Shown: positions 37,538 through 45,366 of the stretch, one piece after another
Position numbering within the stretch: the first letter of the stretch is position 1
Layout of the letters: each line of letters opens with the position of its first letter
Program-made: the position numbers and the translations under genes
From: Arsukibacterium sp.
Lineage (GTDB): Bacteria > Pseudomonadota > Gammaproteobacteria > Enterobacterales > Alteromonadaceae
Length of the DNA stretch: 64,000 nt
NCBI RefSeq assembly: GCF_018402695.1
Contig: NZ_JAGYIM010000016.1
Span: 496,001-560,000, forward strand
Reading direction: 5' to 3'
Notes under the pieces: generated by a model
Told to the model about the DNA's origin: nothing
Seen by the model: the letters and a program-made list of their open reading frames with translations, nothing else
Database searches by the model: none

Positions 37538-38730
37538 TTTCACGGCAAAGTATAATTGTAGCGAAATGGGAGTTTCTGCGGTTCTTTAAATGGAAGCAGC
37601 AGCTTATCTCGTATTTATTAATGATGGCAGTGATGGCTGCTGTCGCCCTCTGGAGCTTTTTTACCGATGAAAGCCGCAAGGTATACCGGATAGCGGTGCC
37701 GGCAGAGTTCAGTATCAGCAATACGGAGCAGTTTCAGTTTCAACGGCCGACCATAGCGCTGGAAGAGCAACTGGCGCAGTTAAAAGACGGGGAAAGCTGG
37801 CACGGGGTGGTCACGGTCAGCCCGGCGACGGCTGCTGAGCCGGGCGTAGTGCTGCATACTCTGGCCGCAAAAAAGTGGCAACAGCAACTGGAGACCGAGC
37901 TTAATAACTATTTCCGCCAGCAATACGCGACTGAGCTGCAGTTAACACCGGCTCAGCTTACCCGGCTGCAACAACCACTGGCGCTTGAATATGTTTATCT
38001 GGACGAAGACTTTAAGGGCAAAGACACCCCGGAGAAAATGATTGCGCTGGGGGTGCTGATTTTACTGTTTATTGGTCTGAGTACGGCGTTTGGGCAGGTG
38101 CTGCTCAGTATTACCGGCGAAAAGCAGCAGCGGGTCACGGAGCAACTCTATGCCATCGTTACCCCACAACAATGGATGGACGGCAAGGTGCTGGGCCACA
38201 GTTTGAGTGCAATGAAAGCGATGGTGACGTCAGCGCTGGTGATGCTGCTGGTGTTTATTGTCGTCAGCGTGGTGGTACGGGATAACGGGGTAAACCTCAG
38301 TTGGGTAAACTGGGGCGTGCTGGCCTGGCTGGTGCCTTTCGCGTTACTGGGCGTATTGCTCAGCGCCTGCTTTATGGGCGCCATTGCTGCGTCAATTGAC
38401 GACCCCAACACCAGTGGCAAAGGGGCAGTAATGATGATTACCTGGCTGCCGATGCTGTTTACCTATCTGGTGATTGACAGCCCGACCGGTACCGCCATGA
38501 CCATTTTAAGCTGGCTGCCATTAACCTCGTTTGCCGCCATGCCGGTTAAAATGGCCATGGTTGAGTTACCCTGGTGGCAGCCTGCGTTGTCGTTATTGTT
38601 ATTAGTGGCAGCCTTATGGTGGATGCGCCGGCTTGCCGGCCGGATATTCCTGCGAGGTATGCAAATGTACGGTAAGGAGCCTGGCTGGGGTCAGATTGTT
38701 GGCTGGGCGCTGAGCAACAAAGCAGAGTAA
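37534..38730 (+). CDS. ABC-2 type transporter permease (NatB-like)
   Basis: 398 residues: TM1 (about 23-43), a large extracytoplasmic loop (about 45-165), then five more helices from about 172 (MIALGVLILLFIGLSTAFGQ) to 365. The segment SITGEKQQRVTEQLYAIVTP is the cytoplasmic coupling helix typical of ABC2_membrane_3 proteins such as NatB. Forms an exporter with the preceding ATPase. Confidence 0.9.
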   Translation: MISRQSIIVAKWEFLRFFKWKQQLISYLLMMAVMAAVALWSFFTDESRKVYRIAVPAEFSISNTEQFQFQRPTIALEEQLAQLKDGESWHGVVTVSPATAAEPGVVLHTLAAKKWQQQLETELNNYFRQQYATELQLTPAQLTRLQQPLALEYVYLDEDFKGKDTPEKMIALGVLILLFIGLSTAFGQVLLSITGEKQQRVTEQLYAIVTPQQWMDGKVLGHSLSAMKAMVTSALVMLLVFIVVSVVVRDNGVNLSWVNWGVLAWLVPFALLGVLLSACFMGAIAASIDDPNTSGKGAVMMITWLPMLFTYLVIDSPTGTAMTILSWLPLTSFAAMPVKMAMVELPWWQPALSLLLLVAALWWMRRLAGRIFLRGMQMYGKEPGWGQIVGWALSNKAE

Positions 38731-38910
38731 CAAAGCCGAGTAACCGGCACGGATGCAGGCAACGCCAGGCAGCAGGTATTGAACCAAATAGCCTGGCCTG
38801 TGCCTAAAGGCGCAGCTGGGCAGAAAGCTGCCCGGCGGCGATTTGTCGGTACTGCGGGCGACAGCCCGGGCGATATGCTTTATTATGGTGCCGGTTTTTT
38901 TGGAGTGGCT

Positions 38911-39252
38911 ATGTTTAATTCTTCGTTTCGTCAGCAGGCTGCAGCCTGGCAGCAACAGTTTTCCCAGCGTCAGCGTGGCAACCTGCTACAGCGCCTGCTG
39001 GCCTGGATAGTGTTAGGCTTTATGCTGGTGGTTGCCGCAGCCATATTATTATTTATGTTGCTGCTTAGCTGGCTGGTTATCCCTGTAGTGGTCTACCGGT
39101 ACCGCAAAAAAATGCGCCGTTTTGCTGAAGCAGCGCGCCAGCACGCCGGCCAGGCAGAGCAGCAACAAAACGGCCAGCACGGCAGGTACCGGCAGCACGA
39201 CCGCGACAGCCGGGTAATTGAAGGCGAGGTTATCCGCAAGGACGAAAAATAA
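38911..39252 (+). CDS. small single-span membrane protein, unknown
   Basis: 113 residues from ATG at 38911, which has GGAG seven bases upstream; the longer frame from 38779 lacks such a signal. A long hydrophobic stretch (about 27-57, LLAWIVLGFMLVVAAAILLF...) is followed by a very polar, Gln/Arg/His-rich tail. No family recognised. It may be co-transcribed with the ABC genes. The bases around its start (38902-38919) are repeated in inverted orientation at the start of the TerB-like gene. Confidence 0.65.
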   Translation: MFNSSFRQQAAAWQQQFSQRQRGNLLQRLLAWIVLGFMLVVAAAILLFMLLLSWLVIPVVVYRYRKKMRRFAEAARQHAGQAEQQQNGQHGRYRQHDRDSRVIEGEVIRKDEK

Positions 39253-39280
39253 TTGCGGTAAAAGCCTGCTGCGCTTTTGC

Positions 39281-39754
39281 TTAGTTCGCTGGCTGTACCG
39301 CTAACTTACTCTGAATGTAATCGCCGTGCCGGATAAACAACAAATCGGCAATTTTCCGCAGCATCGCCTCTTCATTGGGCTCCAGCTCACCGTCCGCAAA
39401 CGCAACTTTCCAGAGTTGGTCGAGCAATGCCAACCGCTCTGCATAGGGCAAGTCTTTAAGTTTACTGGTAAAACCATGCAGACAGGTGGCATCGCCTGCC
39501 TGGGCCAGGGCTGCAGCAAATACCGGTTCAGCTGTCGTCGCTGTCAGGCCGAACTCGGTTTGCAGATATTGCATCACCACATCATGTTCCTGTTGCTCAG
39601 AACTGAAGTCGGCATGTGACAACTGCAACATTAACACCACGGCCAGATACTGTTGCTCAGTTAACCCGGCATCGCGCCATTGCTGGTGGGTATTACCACT
39701 GCCTTGCCAGTCAGAATTTGATTTTTCCAGTAAGTTTTTAAACAAATTAAACAT
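39281..39754 (-). CDS. TerB-like helical protein
   Basis: 157 residues from ATG at 39754 (GGAG six bases before it); the longer frame to 39874 runs into the divergent peptidase gene. The all-helical body, with LLDQLWKVAFADGELEPNEEAMLRKIADLL near the end (DGELxxxEE is the TerB metal-binding pattern), marks the TerB-like family. These proteins are linked to membrane stress and tellurite resistance, but no other ter genes are here, so the role is unknown. Confidence 0.8.
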   Translation of the reverse strand: MFNLFKNLLEKSNSDWQGSGNTHQQWRDAGLTEQQYLAVVLMLQLSHADFSSEQQEHDVVMQYLQTEFGLTATTAEPVFAAALAQAGDATCLHGFTSKLKDLPYAERLALLDQLWKVAFADGELEPNEEAMLRKIADLLFIRHGDYIQSKLAVQPAN

Positions 39755-39867
39755 AGCTACTCCGGTTGGGCGGCCAGCGCCGCTTGAATTGGTTAAGACG
39801 CAGCCCCATTCAAACAGTTCCGTTATTCTGCCATAGTGGCTTAAGCATAAGCGAAGGAACCCCCACA

Positions 39868-40689
39868 TTGCCAACCCTTATTGTACTACTGCTGGGCGGT
39901 CTGATAATCGGCGCTGTCCTGGGGCAGCAACCGTGGCGTCGTTACCGGCGCCGCCAGATAACGGCACAGCCATTCCCTGCGCAGTGGCGGCGCATTCTGC
40001 GACAACGAATGCCATACTTCCGGGCACTGCCTGCCGATTTGCAATTGCAACTGAAGAAGCATATCCAGGTGTTTATCGCCGAGAAAACCTTTATTGGCTG
40101 TGACGGTGTTACGGTAACCGATGAAATGCGGGTCACTATTGCCGCCCAGGCCTGCTTGTTACTGCTTAATCGGCCAGACTACTATTACCCGAAGCTGCAG
40201 CAGATTTTAATTTATCCAGCTGCGTTTATTGTCCATGGCGCCGCCCCTGATGCAGCGGGGGTGGTAAGTGAGCAGCGCCGGGTGCTCAGCGGTGAGTCCT
40301 GGGGCCAGGGCAAAGTGGTGCTGAGCTGGCACGATGCCGTGCAGGGCGCGGCACAGCCAAACGACGGCCGCAATGTGGTTATTCATGAATTTGCCCATCA
40401 GCTGGATCAGGAAAAAGGCCTGGCCACCGGCGCCCCCCTGCTTAGCCGCAGCAGTGACTATCAGCAATGGTCGGCAGTGATGCAGCAGGCATTTGGCCAG
40501 CTGCAGCAACAAACGGCGAGTGGTGTACGCGGTTTACTCGACGGCTATGGCGCGACCAACCCGGCCGAATTCTTTGCTGTTATTTCCGAAGTGTTCTTTG
40601 AGCAGCCTGCGCAGTTACAGGCGCAATATCCCGATCTTTATCAGCAATTAAGCCTGTTTTACCGCTTAAACCCGCTTAGCTGGCAATAA
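39868..40689 (+). CDS. mtfA: MtfA-like zinc peptidase (M90 family)
   Basis: 273 residues from a proposed TTG start at 39868 (AAGGAA eight bases upstream), close to the 265 of E. coli MtfA. Starting at 39766 instead would add 34 residues overlapping the divergent gene's leader. N-terminal hydrophobic helix (about 3-20), then the M90 domain: VIHEFAHQLD zinc site, DGYGATNPAEFFAVISEVFFE with the third ligand. In E. coli MtfA binds the Mlc repressor and so affects ptsG. Here the N-terminal helix suggests membrane attachment. Confidence 0.85.
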   Translation: MPTLIVLLLGGLIIGAVLGQQPWRRYRRRQITAQPFPAQWRRILRQRMPYFRALPADLQLQLKKHIQVFIAEKTFIGCDGVTVTDEMRVTIAAQACLLLLNRPDYYYPKLQQILIYPAAFIVHGAAPDAAGVVSEQRRVLSGESWGQGKVVLSWHDAVQGAAQPNDGRNVVIHEFAHQLDQEKGLATGAPLLSRSSDYQQWSAVMQQAFGQLQQQTASGVRGLLDGYGATNPAEFFAVISEVFFEQPAQLQAQYPDLYQQLSLFYRLNPLSWQ

Positions 40690-40734
40690 AAAAGTGATCT
40701 GATGCCAGCTTTGCGCCATACTCTGTAGCTTAAC

Positions 40735-40747
40735 AAGAACAGTTCTT
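40735..40747. promoter_or_regulatory. 13-bp palindrome upstream of the RND genes
   Basis: AAGAAC-A-GTTCTT is a perfect inverted repeat 19 bp before the adaptor start codon. Its position suits an operator over the RND promoter or leader. No regulator gene is adjacent, so the factor is unknown, and chance cannot be excluded for a single site of this length. Confidence 0.35.
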
Positions 40748-40766
40748 ATTTAGCGAAGGATGCCTT

Positions 40767-41873
40767 ATGCGAAATTGGATAGTCGCTTGCTGCCGCCTTA
40801 TCCGGCTACCGTTTTTGACTCTCACCGTGCTGTCAGCTGCGGCCCTAATGCCGGCGCAGGCTCAGGATAACAAAGAGCCGGTGCCAGTGCGGGTGGCTAT
40901 GCCTTCTGAGCAACGCGTTGGCCAGCAGCTTAGCCTGACTGGCACCCTTACTGCCCGGCAGCATGCCCGGTTGTCGGCCAGAACCGATGGTCTGGTGTCC
41001 CGGGTGCTGGTTGATGCCGGCGACAAAGTGACCGCCGGTCAGGTGTTACTGGAGCTGGACCCGGCGTTGGCCAGCCAGCAACTGAAACAGCTACAGGCGG
41101 CCAGCCAGGTCACAGCGGCAGAGCTGGCAGAAACCCAACGCCTGGTAACCGAGGCCGAGCAGTTAACCACCGAGCAACTATTCCCGCAAACTGAGCTGCA
41201 ACTGCGCCAGGCCAATATGGCTCAGGCAGCTGCGCAACATCAGCAGGCTGAGGCTGCGTTGGCTCAGCAACAGGAAATACTGGCCCGGCACAAGCTGATT
41301 GCCCCCTTTGCCGGCGTTATTGCCGCAAAACTGACCGATGCCGGTGAATGGGTTAACCTGGCGACACCGGTGCTTGAGCTGGTGGCACTAAGCCCGCTGT
41401 ATTTAGATATCCAGATGCCGCAAGAGCATTTTCAGACCCTGAACCAATTACAACAAATTAAGGTGCGCAGCGATATGCAGCCTGACACTGAACTTAGTGC
41501 CAAAATCATCGCCACCGTACCGGTTATTGATGCAGCTGCCCGCAGTTTTCTGGTGCGGCTGCAACTGCAGGATCATGAACAACTGCAGCTGCTGCCAGGA
41601 ACATCAGCCAGTGCCACCTTTAATATGGCGACCCGGGGCGAGAACAACGTGGTGGTGCCGGCCGATGCTATATTACGCCACCCGGATGGCACCTTCAGTG
41701 TATTTACTGTAAAGGACGATACCGCCCAACGCCGCTTAGTTAAGCTGGGCCGGCGCAGTGGTGAAGGCGTGGAAGTACGCGATGGCCTGGCAGAGGACGA
41801 GGCAGTGGTTATCCGGGGCAATGAAACCCTGCGTGACGGCCAGCCGGTAAAAGTTACCCGGGATCAGGACTAA
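40767..41873 (+). CDS. RND efflux periplasmic adaptor subunit (HlyD/AcrA type)
   Basis: 368 residues: N-terminal signal/anchor ending MPAQAQD, a biotinyl-lipoyl half (RTDGLVSRVLVDAGDKVTAGQVL), an alpha-helical hairpin (about 105-175, Gln/Ala-rich), the second lipoyl half (LIAPFAGVIAAKLTDAGEWV), and beta-barrel and membrane-proximal domains. It links the inner-membrane pump encoded next to an outer-membrane channel. No TolC-like gene is in the window, so the channel must be elsewhere. Confidence 0.92.
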   Translation: MRNWIVACCRLIRLPFLTLTVLSAAALMPAQAQDNKEPVPVRVAMPSEQRVGQQLSLTGTLTARQHARLSARTDGLVSRVLVDAGDKVTAGQVLLELDPALASQQLKQLQAASQVTAAELAETQRLVTEAEQLTTEQLFPQTELQLRQANMAQAAAQHQQAEAALAQQQEILARHKLIAPFAGVIAAKLTDAGEWVNLATPVLELVALSPLYLDIQMPQEHFQTLNQLQQIKVRSDMQPDTELSAKIIATVPVIDAAARSFLVRLQLQDHEQLQLLPGTSASATFNMATRGENNVVVPADAILRHPDGTFSVFTVKDDTAQRRLVKLGRRSGEGVEVRDGLAEDEAVVIRGNETLRDGQPVKVTRDQD

Positions 41874-41882
41874 GGAGCAGTT

Positions 41883-44800
41883 ATGCTGGCAGCAGGTATC
41901 CGTCGCGGCACCATTTTAGCCGTAGTGGTATTAATTATTGCGGTACTGGGCATTGCCGCCGCCATGCGCATTCCGGTGCAAATGATCCCGGATTTAGAAG
42001 TGCGTACCATCAGTGTGGTAACCGGCTGGCCGGGGGCCACGCCGCAGGATATTGAAAAAGAGATCCTGATTGAACAGGAACGCTACCTGCGTAACCTGCC
42101 GAATCTGAAAAGGATGATCTCGCTGGCCGAAACCGGCTCGGCAACCATCGAGCTGGAATTTCCTTTTGGCGTTGATATCAACGAAGCACTGATCCGGGTC
42201 AGTAATGCGCTGAGCCAGGTTAATGCCTATCCGGAGAATGTCGATCAACCCCGGCTGTTCAGCAGCTCTTTTTCCAGTAATGCTTTTATGTATTTCCGCT
42301 TAATGCCTTTGCCAGGCAACCCATTGGGGCTGGATATGGATATGGTGCGGGATTACGCTGAAGATTACGTGCGGCCGCGGATGGAGCGGGTGCAGGGGGT
42401 GTCAGAAATCGGGGTTAGTGGCGGTGCGCCCCGGCAGGTGCAGATTTTGGTTGACCCGGCCCGGTTGGCACAGCGCGGCATCAGCATGACCGATGTGCGG
42501 CAGGCCATTCGTAACCGCAATACTGATGCCTCTGCCGGCGATATTGATAGTGGCAAGCGACGTTATTTATTGCGGATGGTAGGGCGCTTTAACGATCTGA
42601 GCGAGCTGGAAAACCTGATAATACTGCAGCGTGGCGACAGCCAGGTTGTATTAAAAGATGTTGCTGAAATTAAACTGGATCATTTCGAAGTGCGGGACAT
42701 GTCGTTTTCTGACGGTGAACGTACTCTCAGTTTGTCGGTCCGTCGGGAGAGCGGCTCTAATGTTATTGACATTAAAAACGCTATGCTACCGGAAGTGGAG
42801 CGGATAAATCAGGACATGCTGGCAGCAAACGGCCTGCAGTTAAAGCTGGTCAGCGATGATGTGCGTTATGTGCAAAGCTCGATAACCAACGTCTGGACCA
42901 ACCTTGGCCTCGGCGCCGTTCTGGCAACCCTGGTCATGTACCTGTTTCTGCGCTCATCCCGCGCCACTCTGGTGGCCGTTATTGGCGTGCCTATCTGTAC
43001 CATTGCCGCCTTTTTAGGCTTGTTGCTGTTTAACCGCACCATTAATGTTATTTCTCTGGCGGGTATTGCCTTTGCCATCGGTATGACGGTCGACAACACC
43101 ATAGTGGTGCTGGAAAGCATTGAACAGGCCAGGCGCAACGGCTTAAAACGCTTAGAAGCAGCGATTAACGGGGTGCAGGAAGTGTGGCCGGCGGTACTCG
43201 CCTCTACCATGACCACAGTGCTGGTGTTTGCACCAATATTATTTGTCGAGCAGGAAGCCGGCCAGCTGTATTCTGATATCGCCATTGCCATTGCGTCGGC
43301 CATTATTGCCTCGATGCTGGTGGCGGTGTTTGTGGTACCGGCCGCCATCGCCCGGCTGGGTTTTGGCTCCGGGGTTGCGCACACAGAACATGATGATAAA
43401 CCCGGCAGGTTGCTGCGTGGGGTCACCAGGCTGGTCAGTAGCGCTAAAAGCCGTCTGCTGACGTTAGTTATCACCCTGGCGTTAACCGTGGGCGCCGGCT
43501 GGATCCTACTGCCACCCGCCGAATACCTGCCGGAAGGGGAAGAGCCGAAAGCGTTTTCCCAGATGATAGCGCCGCCCGGCTATAACTTATCAGAAATGAG
43601 CGTTATTGCCGACGAGATAAAAGCCGTACTGAATGATGCCGTAGATGCCGATCCTGAGCTGTTTGCCTCCGGTGAAACTATGCTGCCGTCATTGCAGTAT
43701 TATTCATTGAGCGTCTCAGTCGGGCGAATTTGGGTACTCAGTGAACCGACCCGGGGTGAGGATATCGAGCCCATGATGAATGCCCTTACCAGCATGTTCC
43801 GGCAATATCCGGGTATGCGGGCATTCTCGGCCCGGGGCTCAATTATTTCCAGTAACGATGGGGGCACCCGGGCGGTGGCGCTGGATATTTCCGGCCCTGA
43901 GCTGGCCGATTTATATCAGACAGCAGAAGCGGCTTATCTGGCCGCAGAGCAGTTGTTCGATAATCCGCAGTTAAATTCTGACCCCTCGTCGCTGTCGCTG
44001 GACCAGCCGTTAATTGAAATCCGGCCGCGCTGGGCCAGGCTGGCTGAACTGGGTATTAGCGCCGACGATTTTGGTTTTGCCGTGGCGGCGCTAAGTGACG
44101 GCGCCTTTGTCGATGAATTCTTTATGCTGGATGATAAGGTAGACATTTTTCTGTTCAGTGGCGCCGGTACTAACCAGAAGCTGGAACAACTGGCCCAGGC
44201 GCCGGTACAAACTCCTCAGGGGGCGGTGCTGCCGTTAAACGCGCTGGCTGATTTAGTCGAAGTTGCCGACAGTGCCAGTTTACGCCGGGTTGATGGCCGG
44301 CGAACCGTAACCTTGTACATTATTCCGCCGCGTGATGTTGCCCTGGAAACCGCAGTGGCCCGGGTGCAGGATGAGCTGGTGCCAGAGTTACAAAGGGCCG
44401 GCGATGTCGCCTCAGGGGTTAACCTGAGTATCACCGGGGCGGCTGATCAGCTCGATGCCACCAAAGCGGCACTGGGCGGCAACTTTGCCATTGCCGTTAT
44501 TCTGATTTATTTACTACTGGTCGCTATTTTTACCCACTGGGGCTATCCGCTGTTTATTCTGGCAACGGTGCCGCTGGGGCTGGCGGGCGGTCTGGTAGGA
44601 TTGGCGCTGATAAATGGCCTGGGCGATCTGCTTAATCTGGTTGGCTTGCCGGGTATTTCCCAGCCGTTTGATATGATAACCATGCTGGGCTTTTTAATTC
44701 TGTTGGGCACCGTGGTCAATAACCCGATTTTAATTGTCGATCAAAGTCGTAAGAACCTGCAGCAAGCCGATTGTAATGTTATAGAAGCAGTAACCGCAGC

Positions 44801-45050
44801 AGTAGCCACCCGCTTGCGGCCGATATTAATGTCGACCACCACTACTATTTTTGGTCTGGCGCCGCTGGTCTTGATTCCCGGGGCTGGTACTGAACTGTAC
44901 CGTGGCGTGGGTATTATCGTACTGACCGGTTTGCTCTGTTCTACCATTATCGCGCTGACCTTTTTACCGGCCTTGCTGGTAACGGTAATGCAGTGGCAAC
45001 AGCGCCGGGCGGGCAACACAAAGGCAGCTGGCGTGGCTGGCGAAGGCTGA
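41883..45050 (+). CDS. RND efflux transporter permease
   Basis: 1055 residues with the 12-TM RND layout: TM1 near 12-30, the first large periplasmic loop, TM2-6 (about 335-490), TM7 near 520, the second loop, TM8-12 to the end. It has the start VQMIPDLEVRTISVVTGWPG. The TM4 proton-relay segment reads GMTVDNTIVVLESIE, with a single Asp followed by Asn where AcrB has two Asp; D-N is also seen in other family members. Substrates are not predictable. Follows the adaptor gene by 9 bp. Confidence 0.93.
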   Translation: MLAAGIRRGTILAVVVLIIAVLGIAAAMRIPVQMIPDLEVRTISVVTGWPGATPQDIEKEILIEQERYLRNLPNLKRMISLAETGSATIELEFPFGVDINEALIRVSNALSQVNAYPENVDQPRLFSSSFSSNAFMYFRLMPLPGNPLGLDMDMVRDYAEDYVRPRMERVQGVSEIGVSGGAPRQVQILVDPARLAQRGISMTDVRQAIRNRNTDASAGDIDSGKRRYLLRMVGRFNDLSELENLIILQRGDSQVVLKDVAEIKLDHFEVRDMSFSDGERTLSLSVRRESGSNVIDIKNAMLPEVERINQDMLAANGLQLKLVSDDVRYVQSSITNVWTNLGLGAVLATLVMYLFLRSSRATLVAVIGVPICTIAAFLGLLLFNRTINVISLAGIAFAIGMTVDNTIVVLESIEQARRNGLKRLEAAINGVQEVWPAVLASTMTTVLVFAPILFVEQEAGQLYSDIAIAIASAIIASMLVAVFVVPAAIARLGFGSGVAHTEHDDKPGRLLRGVTRLVSSAKSRLLTLVITLALTVGAGWILLPPAEYLPEGEEPKAFSQMIAPPGYNLSEMSVIADEIKAVLNDAVDADPELFASGETMLPSLQYYSLSVSVGRIWVLSEPTRGEDIEPMMNALTSMFRQYPGMRAFSARGSIISSNDGGTRAVALDISGPELADLYQTAEAAYLAAEQLFDNPQLNSDPSSLSLDQPLIEIRPRWARLAELGISADDFGFAVAALSDGAFVDEFFMLDDKVDIFLFSGAGTNQKLEQLAQAPVQTPQGAVLPLNALADLVEVADSASLRRVDGRRTVTLYIIPPRDVALETAVARVQDELVPELQRAGDVASGVNLSITGAADQLDATKAALGGNFAIAVILIYLLLVAIFTHWGYPLFILATVPLGLAGGLVGLALINGLGDLLNLVGLPGISQPFDMITMLGFLILLGTVVNNPILIVDQSRKNLQQADCNVIEAVTAAVATRLRPILMSTTTTIFGLAPLVLIPGAGTELYRGVGIIVLTGLLCSTIIALTFLPALLVTVMQWQQRRAGNTKAAGVAGEG

Positions 45051-45061
45051 AGTAATAACCG

Positions 45062-45244
45062 CTAAGACATAAAAAAGTATTTAATCAGGTAAGCGACCAG
45101 CATTACTGCCATCAGCGGGTAAATCCAGCGTGAGTATTTGCTGAGATCCTGATCTTCAGCTTTTTTGCCAAATTTCTCGACCAGGGTCACTATTACAAAC
45201 AGACTGACAAATAATATAACCAGAATGGTCAGTAAATTACCCAT
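45062..45244 (-). CDS. 60-residue membrane protein, unknown
   Basis: Two hydrophobic helices (about 4-21 and 41-58) separated by a charged loop (EKFGKKAEDQDLSKYSRW). The conserved-looking loop and start at 45244 suggest a real small protein rather than noise. No family recognised. It converges on the RND gene and is divergent from the nuclease gene. Confidence 0.55.
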   Translation of the reverse strand: MGNLLTILVILFVSLFVIVTLVEKFGKKAEDQDLSKYSRWIYPLMAVMLVAYLIKYFFMS

Positions 45245-45366
45245 AAAGCACGGTTCCTTGAAATTAGCTTTAACGTTGGCCAGCAGCTTACCATTGGCAT
45301 GAAGTGTTAGCCAACAGCGGCTGCAACAGGCTAGAGTAGTCGCCTGAATTTAACCTGAGTAACAAG

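Noticed and set aside
42866-43474. 202-residue minus-strand open frame
   Set aside because: It lies wholly inside the RND permease gene, has no ribosome-binding site and a Thr/Ala-rich composition produced by the opposite strand.
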